Assembly: GCF_020564355.1 (NCBI RefSeq) | Contig: NZ_JAJCRR010000003.1 | Location: 62,001-126,000, forward strand | Reading direction: 5' to 3' | From: Lachnospira pectinoschiza | Lineage (GTDB): Bacteria > Bacillota > Clostridia > Lachnospirales > Lachnospiraceae | Length of the DNA: 64,000 nt | In this document: one piece after another, positions 1 to 9,129 of the stretch | Position numbering within the stretch: the first letter of the stretch is position 1 | How the letters are laid out: the number at the start of each line of letters is the position of its first letter | The notes under the pieces: model-generated | Databases searched by the model: none | Seen by the model: the letters and a program-made list of their open reading frames with translations, nothing else | What the model was told of the DNA's origin: nothing | Made by a program: the position numbers and the translations under genes

Positions 1-810
1 TCTTCTACATCCGGTACAGCAACGGAAGTTACGGCATTCTCAGTTATCACAGATTACGAAAAAGGTATTAAGTATCCGCTGGCTGATTTTGAAATTACAC
101 CGGATGTTGCAATCGTAGACCCTGAACTGGCTGAAACAATGCCTGTAAAGCTGGTAGCCCATACAGGTATGGATGCGATGACACATGCCATTGAAGCGTA
201 TGTATCAACCGCAAACTGCGATTATACAGACCCACTGGCACTTCATGCAATTAAGATGATTCATGAAACACTGATTAAGTCATACAACGGAGATATGGCA
301 GCCCGTGATTCTATGCACAACGCACAGTGTCTTGCAGGTATGGCATTCTCCAACGCATTACTCGGTATCGTTCATTCAATGGCACATAAGACCGGTGCTG
401 CATTTGAAGGCGGACATATTATCCACGGTGCTGCCAATGCAATGTATCTGCCAAAGGTTATCAAATACAATGCCAAGAATGAGGAAGCTGCCAAGAGATA
501 TGCAGAAATTGCAGATTTCATTCACTTAGGCGGTAATACAACAGAAGAAAAGATTGATAAACTCATCGAACTGCTCCGCAAGATGAATGATGAACTCAAT
601 ATCCCGCACTGCATCAAGCATTATGGTGAAGGCGGACTTCCGGCAGAAGAAGGTATTGTACCGGAAGATGAGTTCTTAAAGAAGCTTCCTGAAATTGCAG
701 CAAACGCAATTCTTGATGCCTGTACAGGTTCTAATCCTCGTCAGCCAAATCAGGAAGAAATGGAGAAATTACTGAAGTGCTGCTATTATGACACAGAAGT
801 AGATTTCTAA
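1..810 (+). CDS. Iron-containing alcohol dehydrogenase, 3' part
   Basis: The reading frame is open from the first base, so the N-terminus lies outside the window; 269 residues are visible. The opening STSGTATEVT matches the nucleotide-proximal glycine/serine motif of group III Fe-alcohol dehydrogenases. The stretch FSNALLGIVHSMAHKTGA followed by EGGHIIHGAANA holds the histidines that, with an upstream aspartate, bind the catalytic iron. The family reduces aldehydes with NAD(P)H, for example butanol, ethanol or propanediol dehydrogenases of clostridia. The C-terminus is complete and closed by a terminator. It could be a stand-alone enzyme or the C-terminal half of a bifunctional AdhE; the ending looks more like a stand-alone butanol-dehydrogenase type, but the missing 5' part would decide. 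Confidence 0.9.
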   Translation, partial: SSTSGTATEVTAFSVITDYEKGIKYPLADFEITPDVAIVDPELAETMPVKLVAHTGMDAMTHAIEAYVSTANCDYTDPLALHAIKMIHETLIKSYNGDMAARDSMHNAQCLAGMAFSNALLGIVHSMAHKTGAAFEGGHIIHGAANAMYLPKVIKYNAKNEEAAKRYAEIADFIHLGGNTTEEKIDKLIELLRKMNDELNIPHCIKHYGEGGLPAEEGIVPEDEFLKKLPEIAANAILDACTGSNPRQPNQEEMEKLLKCCYYDTEVDF

Positions 811-865
811 TCAATAAGCTTATAACGGAAAAATAAATTTTCCATTTTACGTTTCTCCTTTCATA

Positions 866-911
866 AATGCCGTATTTTTCATAGAATATATGAAAATACG
901 GCATTTTTTTT
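866..911 (+). terminator. Rho-independent terminator after the alcohol dehydrogenase
   Basis: A near-perfect inverted repeat (AATGCCGTATTTTTCATA against TATGAAAATACGGCATT) is followed by eight T residues. It ends the dehydrogenase transcript. The T-run directly abuts the candidate sigma-factor promoter at 911. Confidence 0.85.
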
Positions 912-937
912 GCAACTATATCATGTCCGGTTTCGTA
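911..937 (+). promoter_or_regulatory. Candidate ECF-type autoregulatory promoter
   Basis: TGCAAC at 911-916 and CGTA at 934-937 are separated by 17 bases. This resembles the AAC / CGT promoter pattern recognised by extracytoplasmic-function sigma factors of Firmicutes. It lies 27 bases upstream of an ECF sigma gene, so self-activation is plausible. A housekeeping -10-like TATAAA overlaps at 936-941 but has no well-spaced -35. Confidence 0.45.
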
Positions 938-963
938 TAAAGAATAAGAGGAGGTGGCAGGAA

Positions 964-1515
964 GTGTTTGAAACAGATGAAACGCTTATCAGGCGCATAT
1001 TACAGGGGAAAGACCGTGAGGCAGGTGAACTGCTGGTTGAACGGCATTATAAAAGAATATATAAAGAGATTTACTTAAAAACTTCAGATGAGGAGCTTGC
1101 AAAAGACCTTACGCAGGAAGCATTTATACAGATATTAAAAAATCTATATCAGTTTGACAGTAAAAAGGCGTCCTTTAAGACGTGGATTACAAGAATTGCC
1201 TGCAATAAAGTGATTGATTACATGAGAAGCCGCCAGCACCATGAAATGCTTATGACTGAAATTTTGGACGATTATGATAAAGAAGATGCGCACAATCTTG
1301 AGGAACGTGTGACAAACCGCATGGCAACACAGCGGGTAGAGCAATTACTTGAAAAAGAGGAAGTACAAAACCAGAAGATATTTAACCTGAAAGCACAGCA
1401 GGGTTACACATTTGAAGAAGTCAGTACGATTACGGGGGTAACAAAAACTGCTGTAAAAAACCGCTATTACTCCATGGTGAGAAAGATGAGAAAGGAGCTG
1501 AGTGATTATGAGTAG
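964..1515 (+). CDS. ECF RNA polymerase sigma factor (sigma-70 family)
   Basis: 183 residues, with region 2 in the first half (LAKDLTQEAFIQILKNLYQFD, then FKTWITRIACNKVIDYMR) and a region 4 helix-turn-helix at the C-terminus (GYTFEEVSTITGVTKTAVKNRYYSMVRKMRK). The frame stays open to a TTG at 910, but GTG 964 has AGGAGGTGG six bases upstream and gives the normal ECF length. The stop overlaps the next start in ATGAGTAG, so sigma and anti-sigma are translationally coupled. It should redirect RNA polymerase to envelope-stress genes when released from its partner. Its own promoter is probably the TGCAAC-CGTA pair just upstream. Confidence 0.93.
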   Translation: MFETDETLIRRILQGKDREAGELLVERHYKRIYKEIYLKTSDEELAKDLTQEAFIQILKNLYQFDSKKASFKTWITRIACNKVIDYMRSRQHHEMLMTEILDDYDKEDAHNLEERVTNRMATQRVEQLLEKEEVQNQKIFNLKAQQGYTFEEVSTITGVTKTAVKNRYYSMVRKMRKELSDYE

Positions 1516-2485
1516 GATTAAATATCCGGGTGAACAGGAAATGAAGCGCCAGATTCAGGTGATTTTGGATGAGTCCGGCATGTTTGAAGATGACGAAAAA
1601 AGTCAGGGTTATACAGAGTGTGTGCAGGTGAAGAAACGTCCGGCGGTAAAGACGGCGATTTTATTTCCCCTGGCAGCCGCGGCGGTAATGTTTCTTGTTG
1701 TCACTGCGGCAGGACTGATACCGCAGCAGACAAATTCCAGGGTCGAACCGATGACAAATGTGCTGACGGATGATACAATAAGATCAGTATCAAAAACACA
1801 GCTAAGCGACGATATTACGGTTCAGATTTGTACAGACTGTTCTTATCTGCCATTAAAAGCATCCGGGTCAGACAGCGTATCGGACAGACAGATACAGTTT
1901 AGTTATACGTATCCGAAAATTTATTATCAGGGAACAGAGGTGGAGTCTGTTACGCGCTATTACGAGGACAGAATCGAACAGTTAAAAACACAGGCGCAGA
2001 CACAGTTTAAGAATGTTGCCTTTGTAAAGGATTTGGATATTCCGGTAAAGATTTCATATCATTGTTCGGCATTAAACGATGTGACCGCACCGGAAAATAA
2101 TCTGGTGTCAATTTATGAAAATTATTCGGAGAGTTATACAGCATACGATAAAGATGGGGCGTATGTTACGGTAATGACCAATGCTGTTTATGGTGGGAAT
2201 TTTAATGCAAAGACAGGAAAGAAGCTCTCTTTAAATGAACTTTTTGAAGAAAATGACTTGTCAGGGCTGGAAAAAGAATGGATCGGTATCGGACAGACAG
2301 AACAGGAATTACAGACGATTGCAGATACGGATGCATGGTATTTATCGCAGGACGGACTGGCACTGTGTATCAACGGCTGTGAAAACGATTATGAGAATAA
2401 CGCAGGAAAGCTGCGGTATCACAATGTTTCATGCAAAACAAATGTCGTGGCTTATGACACGCTTTCCGGATTAAAGAAAGGCTAA
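1508..2485 (+). CDS. RsiV-like membrane anti-sigma factor (DUF3298/DUF4163-type)
   Basis: 325 residues. A short cytoplasmic N-terminus of about 50 residues would hold the sigma factor, one transmembrane helix follows (residues ~52-74, AILFPLAAAAVMFLVVTAAG), then a long extracytoplasmic part. The exterior shows the pattern of RsiV-type sensors: a DUF4163-like half (QFSYTYPKIYYQG) and a DUF3298-like half with the NAKTGKKLSLNELF motif. RsiV of Bacillus senses lysozyme through such a domain; the ligand here is unknown. The start ATG 1508 overlaps the sigma stop; an upstream GTG at 1502 is possible but the overlap favours ATG. Confidence 0.82.
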   Translation: MSRIKYPGEQEMKRQIQVILDESGMFEDDEKSQGYTECVQVKKRPAVKTAILFPLAAAAVMFLVVTAAGLIPQQTNSRVEPMTNVLTDDTIRSVSKTQLSDDITVQICTDCSYLPLKASGSDSVSDRQIQFSYTYPKIYYQGTEVESVTRYYEDRIEQLKTQAQTQFKNVAFVKDLDIPVKISYHCSALNDVTAPENNLVSIYENYSESYTAYDKDGAYVTVMTNAVYGGNFNAKTGKKLSLNELFEENDLSGLEKEWIGIGQTEQELQTIADTDAWYLSQDGLALCINGCENDYENNAGKLRYHNVSCKTNVVAYDTLSGLKKG

Positions 2486-2537
2486 AAATCCACAGGCAGA
2501 ATGAATACAGGAAGATACGGCAGAATGTGAGGAGAGT

Positions 2538-3515
2538 ATGCCAAACGAGATGGAAGAATTAGAATTTTATTTAAAAAAGGCAAAACAGGTTGTATATGAA
2601 GTCAAAAAGACAGTTGTCGGCAAAGATGAGGCTATCTGCAAACTGCTGATGGCAATCTTAGCAAAGGGACATATTCTGATTGAAGATATTCCGGGGGTCG
2701 GAAAGACAACGATGGCGCTGGCATTTTCAAAGGCACTGGGATTGGAATGTAACCGGCTGCAGTTTACACCGGATATTATGCCGTCGGATCTGACGGGATT
2801 TAACTTATACAACCGTCAGACAGGGCAGTTTGAGTACAAGCCGGGAGCTGTGCTGTGCAATATTTTACTGGCAGATGAAATTAACAGAACCTCGCCAAAG
2901 ACCCAGTCTGCGCTGTTAGAGGTGATGGAGGAGCGCAGGGTGACGGTGGACAGCCAAAGCATTGAGCTGCCAAAGCCGTTTATGGTCATGGCAACACAGA
3001 ATCCGTTTGGTTCAATCGGAACACAGAAACTTCCGGAATCCCAGCTTGACCGTTTTATGATTCAGATATCACTGGGATATCCGACCGTGGAAGATGAAAT
3101 TGCCATTTTAAAAAATAAGACAAACGGCAGTCCGAAAATTATTTCGGAAAAGGTGCTGACAGCAGAAGAATTAATGGCAATGCAGGCTTATGTGGAACAA
3201 ATCTATGTCGATGACAGGGTTTATGATTATGTGGCGCGGATTGCAAAGGCAACGAGAAACAGCCCAGAGATTTTACAGGGCATCAGTCCGAGAGGAAGTA
3301 TCGCGGTGCTTGCGATTGCCAAGGCGGAAGCGTTCTTACGCGGACATACTTATGTGCTGCCGTCGGATATCCAGTATGTATTAATGGATGCTGCGGCACA
3401 CCGTATTATTGTGGATAACGGATTGAGAAATGGAAATGTGACGGCAGAAACGGCATTAAAAAATGTGCTTGAAACCGTTTCCGTGCCGAAACTGGATGTG
3501 AAAAGGGTCGTTTAA
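2538..3515 (+). CDS. MoxR-family AAA+ ATPase
   Basis: 325 residues. Walker A is GVGKTT (in EDIPGVGKTTMALAFSK), Walker B is LADEINR, with an ATQNPFGSIGTQKLPESQLDRFM sensor/arginine-finger segment typical of MoxR. MoxR ATPases act as chaperones that remodel or insert metal cofactors into partner proteins, and are nearly always next to DUF58 and transglutaminase genes, as here. The gene starts 52 bases after the anti-sigma gene with GAGGAG upstream and abuts the next start with no spacer, so the whole set may be one transcript under the ECF factor. Confidence 0.93.
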   Translation: MPNEMEELEFYLKKAKQVVYEVKKTVVGKDEAICKLLMAILAKGHILIEDIPGVGKTTMALAFSKALGLECNRLQFTPDIMPSDLTGFNLYNRQTGQFEYKPGAVLCNILLADEINRTSPKTQSALLEVMEERRVTVDSQSIELPKPFMVMATQNPFGSIGTQKLPESQLDRFMIQISLGYPTVEDEIAILKNKTNGSPKIISEKVLTAEELMAMQAYVEQIYVDDRVYDYVARIAKATRNSPEILQGISPRGSIAVLAIAKAEAFLRGHTYVLPSDIQYVLMDAAAHRIIVDNGLRNGNVTAETALKNVLETVSVPKLDVKRVV

Positions 3516-4601
3516 ATGAGAAAAAGAAGACTTTTGTATATCGTCTGTCTGCTGGGGGTATTCTGGCTGAATGTCATCTATGTCGAATACCAGTTCTTTC
3601 TGCTGCTGGTACTGCTGATTGTTGTTCCGGCGATTTCCGGGGTGCTGTTTGAACTGGCGGCAAACGGATTAAAGCTGTATCTGAACATTCCACAGAAGGA
3701 AGTGCATCCCGGACAGCTGGTGACAGTGTGCATTAAGGCCGTAAACCGCCATGTGATATTTTTAGGGAAACAGCAGTTTCAGATTGGCGTGGTCTATCTG
3801 AATACTCCGGGAAATGAAAAGGAAATGCTGCAATGTGACGGAGTTACGGAAAAAGTACAGCAGACAATGGCGGAATTTAGTCCAAAGCACTGCGGCATCG
3901 CACAAATTGACATTGAAAAAGTATTTTTGCAGGATTATCTGGGGCTGATTGGTACACAAAAGAATTTTCGCGGAAGCTGCCAGCTTGCCGTACTGCCGGA
4001 GCCGGTTTTATCCACGCGGATCAGGACGGGGATGGAAAAACAGCAGGAATACCGCTATTCAGCGGTAGCAGATGATGATTCGGATATTCTGGATTTGCGG
4101 GCGTTCCGTCCTGGTGATAATTTAAACCATATCCACTGGAATTTAAGCCTTCGTACAGATGATTTGATTGTGCGGCAGTATGGAGAACAGATTGATGTAA
4201 AAAAAGTGATTCTTGTGGATTTAAGCATTTTGAACACAGCGCAGTACAGGAGCCGAATGGATGCAGTCTATACAGCAGTGGCTTCCATTGCCAATTTATA
4301 CGTTGAAAATGAGGTGAATACGCTGATTCTTGCATGGAACGGACAGAAACAAAGTGCAGAGTATCTGGAAGTCCATGACCGGACAGAATTAAACCGTGCC
4401 ATGATACGGCTGATGCAGATTCCATGCAGCAGCAGGGCAGGAGAGCATGCAGCGGCGGTATATTTAAAGGACATTGAAGCACAGGGACAGCAGGCATTAT
4501 TTGTGACAGCAGGAAGCTATGAGAATAACAAAGTAAGAATTGTCAATGTGGAAAAGATACAGTTACAGGAACTGATCGATGAACTTTGGGAAAAGATATA
4601 A
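3516..4601 (+). CDS. DUF58 domain membrane protein
   Basis: 361 residues. Two hydrophobic helices occupy residues ~5-50, then a soluble part carries the DUF58 signature DILDLRAFRPGDNLNHIHWNLSLRTDDLIVRQYGEQ, followed by a degenerate von Willebrand-A-like fold (VILVDLSIL). DUF58 proteins are the standard partners of MoxR ATPases. The ATG follows the moxR stop immediately, which means translation coupling. Exact role is unknown; the envelope context suggests cell-surface maintenance. Confidence 0.88.
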   Translation: MRKRRLLYIVCLLGVFWLNVIYVEYQFFLLLVLLIVVPAISGVLFELAANGLKLYLNIPQKEVHPGQLVTVCIKAVNRHVIFLGKQQFQIGVVYLNTPGNEKEMLQCDGVTEKVQQTMAEFSPKHCGIAQIDIEKVFLQDYLGLIGTQKNFRGSCQLAVLPEPVLSTRIRTGMEKQQEYRYSAVADDDSDILDLRAFRPGDNLNHIHWNLSLRTDDLIVRQYGEQIDVKKVILVDLSILNTAQYRSRMDAVYTAVASIANLYVENEVNTLILAWNGQKQSAEYLEVHDRTELNRAMIRLMQIPCSSRAGEHAAAVYLKDIEAQGQQALFVTAGSYENNKVRIVNVEKIQLQELIDELWEKI

Positions 4602-4634
4602 GGGACAGAAATTAGAAACAAGGGGTAAGACAGC

Positions 4635-7055
4635 ATGGAAGAAAATCGTGAAATCAGTTACATCGTAAGAATGCTTCTTACAACAATCGGATCATATGGA
4701 ATTATAAGGGTGCTGACTTCATGCGCCCTTTTTCAAGTGTCGGATATGGCAGTGATTTTTGGAATTCTGGCGGCTGCTGTTATTTGTGTGTACGGACTGT
4801 ACGGCAGGAAAAAGCATTTTTTAACCGTGACGGGAATTATATTTGCCGGATTGTCCGTTTTGAGTTTTGGCATTTTAAGAGCCGGATTCTGCCACATTTA
4901 TAATGACTGTATGACAGCCCTTGAAAAGCCATACGGACTGAGTCTTGGCAGAATTGCCGTAAAGGAAACGGCGGCGCGGCCGATGCAAGAAACAATAGCG
5001 GTGTTGTTTATTGCAGTTCTTGTGACATTTGCAGCAGCAGTTATTGTGATTTACCTGCACAGTATGCTGGGGACACTGCTTTCTATTCTGCCGCTGCTTA
5101 TTTTATTCGTATCGCTGGGAGCAGTCCCGGACAGCTGTACATTTTTTCTGTGTATCAGCTACGTGCTTGGTGTTTCGGCTTTGCAGGGGCAAAAAGGCGG
5201 GGAACAGCAGTCACTGATGGTTTTGTTTTTATGTCTGATTGCACTGACGGTTTCGGTTATTGTGCGCCCGCCGGTAAACTATGAACGGTTTCAGGTATTT
5301 CAGGTGTTAAATGAAGAAGCGAAAAACCGTTTTTCATGGGTCGGCGGAGATTTAGAAACAGATGTTGACCTTGCAAACGGTGGAATTAATAACGGGGAAC
5401 TGGGGAAAATTGATGGTATCCGCTACAGCAACCAGACCCTGCTGACAGTGACTACGCAAAGTACCGGGAAAAATCAGTATTTTCCGAGGTTTATCGGGCT
5501 GGATTATGATACAGGCCGGTGGTCAGAGCTGCTAAGCAGTACACTAAAAAACGATCAGAAGGAAAATCTTGTGGATTATATGGATACACAGGCGCAGGCG
5601 CAGCAGTATATTGAAAATACAGTGGGCAGTTATTACCAGATGATAAAAAAAGTACCATATATTCTCCGGTATACGGATGGAACGACACAGAACGGAACCA
5701 ATGTCATTGCCGGTGTGAATAGTTACAGTGCTTTTAATAATCTTTTGGAGTATCTGCGGTATGAGTATCTTGGCGGTGGTGCGCCTTTGTATAAAAATAT
5801 GGTTTCTTATCAGAATCTGGTAAAAAATAATTATCTTGATGTGCCGTATGATGTACGGGAAGTGATTGAAAATCTGCTCGGAGAAACCAGCGTTACAACG
5901 ACGGAACAAAAAGAAAATTATATTAAATATGTAAAAGATTATCTTTCACAAAACTATACTTACAATATGTTTCCGGGGAAAGTGCCGGAAAATGAAGATT
6001 TTGTAAAATATTTTCTGACAGAAAGCAAAGAGGGATATTGTACATATTTTGCAACGGCGGCAGTACTGATGTACCGCTGTGCAGGAATTCCGGCAAGATA
6101 TGTCGAAGGATATGTGGCGGCAGATGATACTATAAAGTCGGGAGTTCCGATACAGACGACACAGACAAGAAAGACATCGGACAATGTGCAGACGGAAGAA
6201 AATGTTGTTGAATATCAGGTGGATTTAAAGGACAATGCGGCACATGCATGGGTAGAAGTCTATATGGACGGTTACGGCTGGGTTACGGTGGAAGTGACAC
6301 CGCAGGCATCGGCGCAGGGCAGTACCGGTGCAGCCACAGAAGCAGGCGCATCATCCGGAGAAGGACAGAATATACAGCAGGAATTACAGACAGAAAGCCC
6401 GTCAGAAGTTTCCACAGACGGACAGGAACTGACACAGGATGCAGCCGTACAGCCGTTGGAACAGCAGACAGATTCAGTTCCGGAAATTTCACAGGGTGCA
6501 GCCGGAGAGGCAGATAACACGGCACAGGATGACAGCAGTGCAGGTAGTACGCATGTGGGGAAGGCGCAGACAGAATCTGCTTTTACACGGCTTGTAAAAC
6601 AGTATCCGCTGCTTTGGATTCCAATCGGACTGATATTGCTGTTTACAGTAATGTCTGCTATAATTCTGATACGGTATTTTACTGTCAGACAGATGCGTAC
6701 AGCAAAGAAAAGAAAGACAGATATTAAGAGTATGGTACAGGAAGAACGGCGGGAAATGGTGATGGAGGCTTACCGTAGTTTTGAAAAAATGCTTGCGACA
6801 GCGGGATATGGCAGAACAAGCGGTCTGGAGTACGAAGCGTATGCGGGCTATCTGACCGAGGCATCGGAAATTTTTAAGGAAAATCATATCAAACGGATTT
6901 TTGATCTGGTACTGCGGTGTTCATTTTCCGAAATACCGGTCAGTGAGCAGGAGTACCGCGAGTACCGCAGGGATATGCAGAATATCCGCAATGCCATAGA
7001 ACAAAAGCTTGGATTTTGGGAAAGACTGTATTTTAAGTATATATGGTTGTTTTAA
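4635..7055 (+). CDS. Membrane transglutaminase-like protein with DUF4129 tail
   Basis: 806 residues. The N-terminal ~200 residues contain about six membrane helices. A periplasmic-side transglutaminase core follows, with Cys469 in GYCTYFATAA, His537 in AHAWVEVY and an acidic residue at 553. A Gln/Ser/Thr-rich linker (~560-645) leads to one more helix and a cytoplasmic DUF4129-type domain (YRSFEKMLATAGYGRTSGLEYEAY). TgpA-like proteins of this layout sit with MoxR and DUF58. The third catalytic position reads VEVTP, so it is Glu where this family normally has Asp. Whether it cross-links, hydrolyses or only binds peptides cannot be told from sequence. Confidence 0.87.
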   Translation: MEENREISYIVRMLLTTIGSYGIIRVLTSCALFQVSDMAVIFGILAAAVICVYGLYGRKKHFLTVTGIIFAGLSVLSFGILRAGFCHIYNDCMTALEKPYGLSLGRIAVKETAARPMQETIAVLFIAVLVTFAAAVIVIYLHSMLGTLLSILPLLILFVSLGAVPDSCTFFLCISYVLGVSALQGQKGGEQQSLMVLFLCLIALTVSVIVRPPVNYERFQVFQVLNEEAKNRFSWVGGDLETDVDLANGGINNGELGKIDGIRYSNQTLLTVTTQSTGKNQYFPRFIGLDYDTGRWSELLSSTLKNDQKENLVDYMDTQAQAQQYIENTVGSYYQMIKKVPYILRYTDGTTQNGTNVIAGVNSYSAFNNLLEYLRYEYLGGGAPLYKNMVSYQNLVKNNYLDVPYDVREVIENLLGETSVTTTEQKENYIKYVKDYLSQNYTYNMFPGKVPENEDFVKYFLTESKEGYCTYFATAAVLMYRCAGIPARYVEGYVAADDTIKSGVPIQTTQTRKTSDNVQTEENVVEYQVDLKDNAAHAWVEVYMDGYGWVTVEVTPQASAQGSTGAATEAGASSGEGQNIQQELQTESPSEVSTDGQELTQDAAVQPLEQQTDSVPEISQGAAGEADNTAQDDSSAGSTHVGKAQTESAFTRLVKQYPLLWIPIGLILLFTVMSAIILIRYFTVRQMRTAKKRKTDIKSMVQEERREMVMEAYRSFEKMLATAGYGRTSGLEYEAYAGYLTEASEIFKENHIKRIFDLVLRCSFSEIPVSEQEYREYRRDMQNIRNAIEQKLGFWERLYFKYIWLF

Positions 7056-7067
7056 ATAAGGAGAGGT

Positions 7068-8888
7068 ATGTTTGATTTAGAAGATGAGTTAAAGAAACTC
7101 CCGGCAAAGCCGGGAGTTTATATTATGCATGACAATACGGATACGATTATTTATGTGGGAAAAGCTGTGAGCCTGAAAAACAGGGTGCGGCAGTATTTTC
7201 AAAGCAGCCGGAATCATTCGTCCAAAATAAAGAAAATGGTTTCGCACATCGCTTATTTTGAGTATATTATTACAGATTCCGAACTGGAAGCGCTGGTTTT
7301 GGAGTGCAACCTGATTAAGGAGCACCGCCCGAAGTATAATACGATGTTAAAGGACGATAAAACCTATCCGTTTATCAAAGTTACGACAGGTGAAGCGTAT
7401 CCGAGAGTTTTATTTTCAAGGGATATGAAGCATGGTGCGGGCAGATACTTTGGCCCGTATACTTCGGCAGGGGCGGTCAAGGACACGATTGAACTGCTCT
7501 GCAAGCTCTATAAAATCAGAACGTGCAGCCGCAATCTGCCAAAAGATGAGGGGAAACAGCGCCCATGCCTGAATTACCATATCGGGCAGTGCAGTGCGCC
7601 GTGCCAGGGATACATTTCTGAAATCGAATACAGAAAAAACGTAGATAGTGTGCTGGAATTTTTAAACGGCAATTATGATAAAATTTTAAAACAGCTGACG
7701 GCGCAGATGAATGACTGCGCGGAAAAACTCGAATATGAAGAAGCGGCGCGCTTCCGGGATTTAATCCAAAGTGTTAAGCAGGTGGCACAGAAGCAGAAAA
7801 TTACGGCAGATGACGAAACCGACCGTGACGTGGTGGCGTGTGCAAGTGACGGCACGGATGCGGTGGTACAGATTTTTTATATCCGCAGCGGAAAGCTTCT
7901 CGGCAGGGATCATTTTCATATGAGCGTGGCGGAAGGTGATACCAGAAGTGATATTATCAGCGGATTTTTAAAGCAGTATTACGGCGGGACACCCTATATT
8001 CCAAATGTAGTAATGCTACAGGAAGAAATTGAAGATGCGCAGATTATCAGCGAGTGGCTCGGCAGTATGAAAAAGCGCAAGGTGTCTGTTGTGACACCGA
8101 AAAAAGGCACAAAGGAAAAACTCGTGGAGCTGGCATATAAAAATGCACAGATGGTGCTGCTTCAGGATACGGAAAAGATTAAACGGGAAGAACAGCGGAC
8201 AGTCGGTGCAATGCAGGAAATTGCAGACTGGCTTTCCCTGCCGCATCTGGTACGCGCGGAAGCTTATGATATTTCCAACACCAGCGGTATTGAATCCGTT
8301 GGTTCAATGGTTGTTTTTGAAAACGGACGGCCAAAGAAAAATGATTACAGAAAATTTAAGATAAAAACGGTGAAAGGACCGGACGATTATAAAAGTATGC
8401 GCGAAGTACTGACAAGGCGTTTTCTGCGCGGAAAAGAGCAGTCGGAAGGATTTGCGGTATACCCGGATATTATCATGATGGATGGCGGCAGAGGACAGGT
8501 CAATATTGCACTGGAGGTTTTAAAGGAGCTGGATTTACACATTCCGGTGTGCGGCATGGTCAAAGACGACAATCACAGAACCCGCGGACTCTACTATAAT
8601 AATATAGAAATTCCAATTGACAGGAACAGTGAAGGGTTTAAGCTGATTACAAGGATTCAGGACGAAGCACACCGTTTTGCCATTACGTATCACAGAAGCC
8701 TGCGAAGCAAGGCACAGGTTCATTCGGTATTAGACGGTATTGACGGTATTGGTCCGGCAAGAAGAAAGGCACTGATGAAGCATTTCTTAGACATTGAAAA
8801 AATCCGCACGGCACCGGTGGAGGAGCTGATGAAGGTGGACGGCATTACGGAAAAGGTGGCAGAAAATATTTATGCGTTTTTCCATTAA
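7068..8888 (+). CDS. uvrC: Excinuclease ABC subunit C
   Basis: 606 residues, the normal UvrC length. Order of domains: GIY-YIG nuclease (residues ~12-90, KPGVYIMHD...IIYVGKA), a UvrB-binding UVR motif near 200-235 ([13 protein letters not shown]), the RNase H-like endonuclease half with [10 protein letters not shown] and [10 protein letters not shown], and C-terminal helix-hairpin-helix motifs ([19 protein letters not shown]). It makes both incisions in nucleotide excision repair. It starts 12 bases after the transglutaminase gene behind AAGGAGAGG, so it may be read from the upstream operon. Confidence 0.97.
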   Translation: MFDLEDELKKLPAKPGVYIMHDNTDTIIYVGKAVSLKNRVRQYFQSSRNHSSKIKKMVSHIAYFEYIITDSELEALVLECNLIKEHRPKYNTMLKDDKTYPFIKVTTGEAYPRVLFSRDMKHGAGRYFGPYTSAGAVKDTIELLCKLYKIRTCSRNLPKDEGKQRPCLNYHIGQCSAPCQGYISEIEYRKNVDSVLEFLNGNYDKILKQLTAQMNDCAEKLEYEEAARFRDLIQSVKQVAQKQKITADDETDRDVVACASDGTDAVVQIFYIRSGKLLGRDHFHMSVAEGDTRSDIISGFLKQYYGGTPYIPNVVMLQEEIEDAQIISEWLGSMKKRKVSVVTPKKGTKEKLVELAYKNAQMVLLQDTEKIKREEQRTVGAMQEIADWLSLPHLVRAEAYDISNTSGIESVGSMVVFENGRPKKNDYRKFKIKTVKGPDDYKSMREVLTRRFLRGKEQSEGFAVYPDIIMMDGGRGQVNIALEVLKELDLHIPVCGMVKDDNHRTRGLYYNNIEIPIDRNSEGFKLITRIQDEAHRFAITYHRSLRSKAQVHSVLDGIDGIGPARRKALMKHFLDIEKIRTAPVEELMKVDGITEKVAENIYAFFH

Positions 8889-8898
8889 AAACCCATAA

Positions 8899-8928
8899 TT
8901 GACCGCGTACTATACGGTGTGATAAAAT
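8899..8928 (+). promoter_or_regulatory. Candidate SigA promoter for hprK operon
   Basis: TTGACC (8899-8904) and TAAAAT (8923-8928) are separated by 18 bases, just after the uvrC stop. A transcript from here would carry the whole hairpin cassette as its leader. Confidence 0.55.
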
Positions 8929-8956
8929 AAAAATACTAAAAAGTCAGCGTAAAGAG

Positions 8957-9127
8957 TGCGACAAAGTCGCCCAGAAATAAGAGGATAGTGTGAAAAATCC
9001 TTAAATCAAAGTTTTTTCACACAACAGAATTTGTGCCGCAGGCGTCACGAATTCTGTTTATATCGCAGGACTGAATAATCAGTCCGCGATTCCTCCGGCA
9101 TTAAAAATGCCTGCGGAAAGAGGAGTA
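8957..9127 (+). repeat. Hairpin leader cassette, type 1 (hprK copy)
   Basis: After a short remnant hairpin of the type 2 kind (GCGAC-AAA-GTCGC at 8958-8970) comes AGAGGATAGTGTG, a Shine-Dalgarno plus GTG. Four hairpins follow. H1 is GTGTGAAAAA/TTTTTCACAC (8988-9022). H2 is AACAGAATT/AATTCTGTT around the invariant loop GTGCCGCAGGCGTCAC (9023-9058). H3 is ATCGCAGGACTGA/TCAGTCCGCGAT (9062-9090). H4 is CCTCCGGCATT/AATGCCTGCGG (9091-9118). The cassette ends in AGAGGAG, the Shine-Dalgarno of hprK. Confidence 0.9.
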
Positions 9128-9129
9128 GT

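Noticed and set aside
910..963. Longer sigma factor start at TTG 910
   Set aside because: It lies on the terminator T-run with no ribosome site; GTG 964 follows AGGAGGTGG and gives normal ECF length.
6248..6525. Several overlapping open frames on both strands in the transglutaminase linker
   Set aside because: They are shadows of a low-complexity Gln/Ser/Thr-rich linker without ribosome sites.
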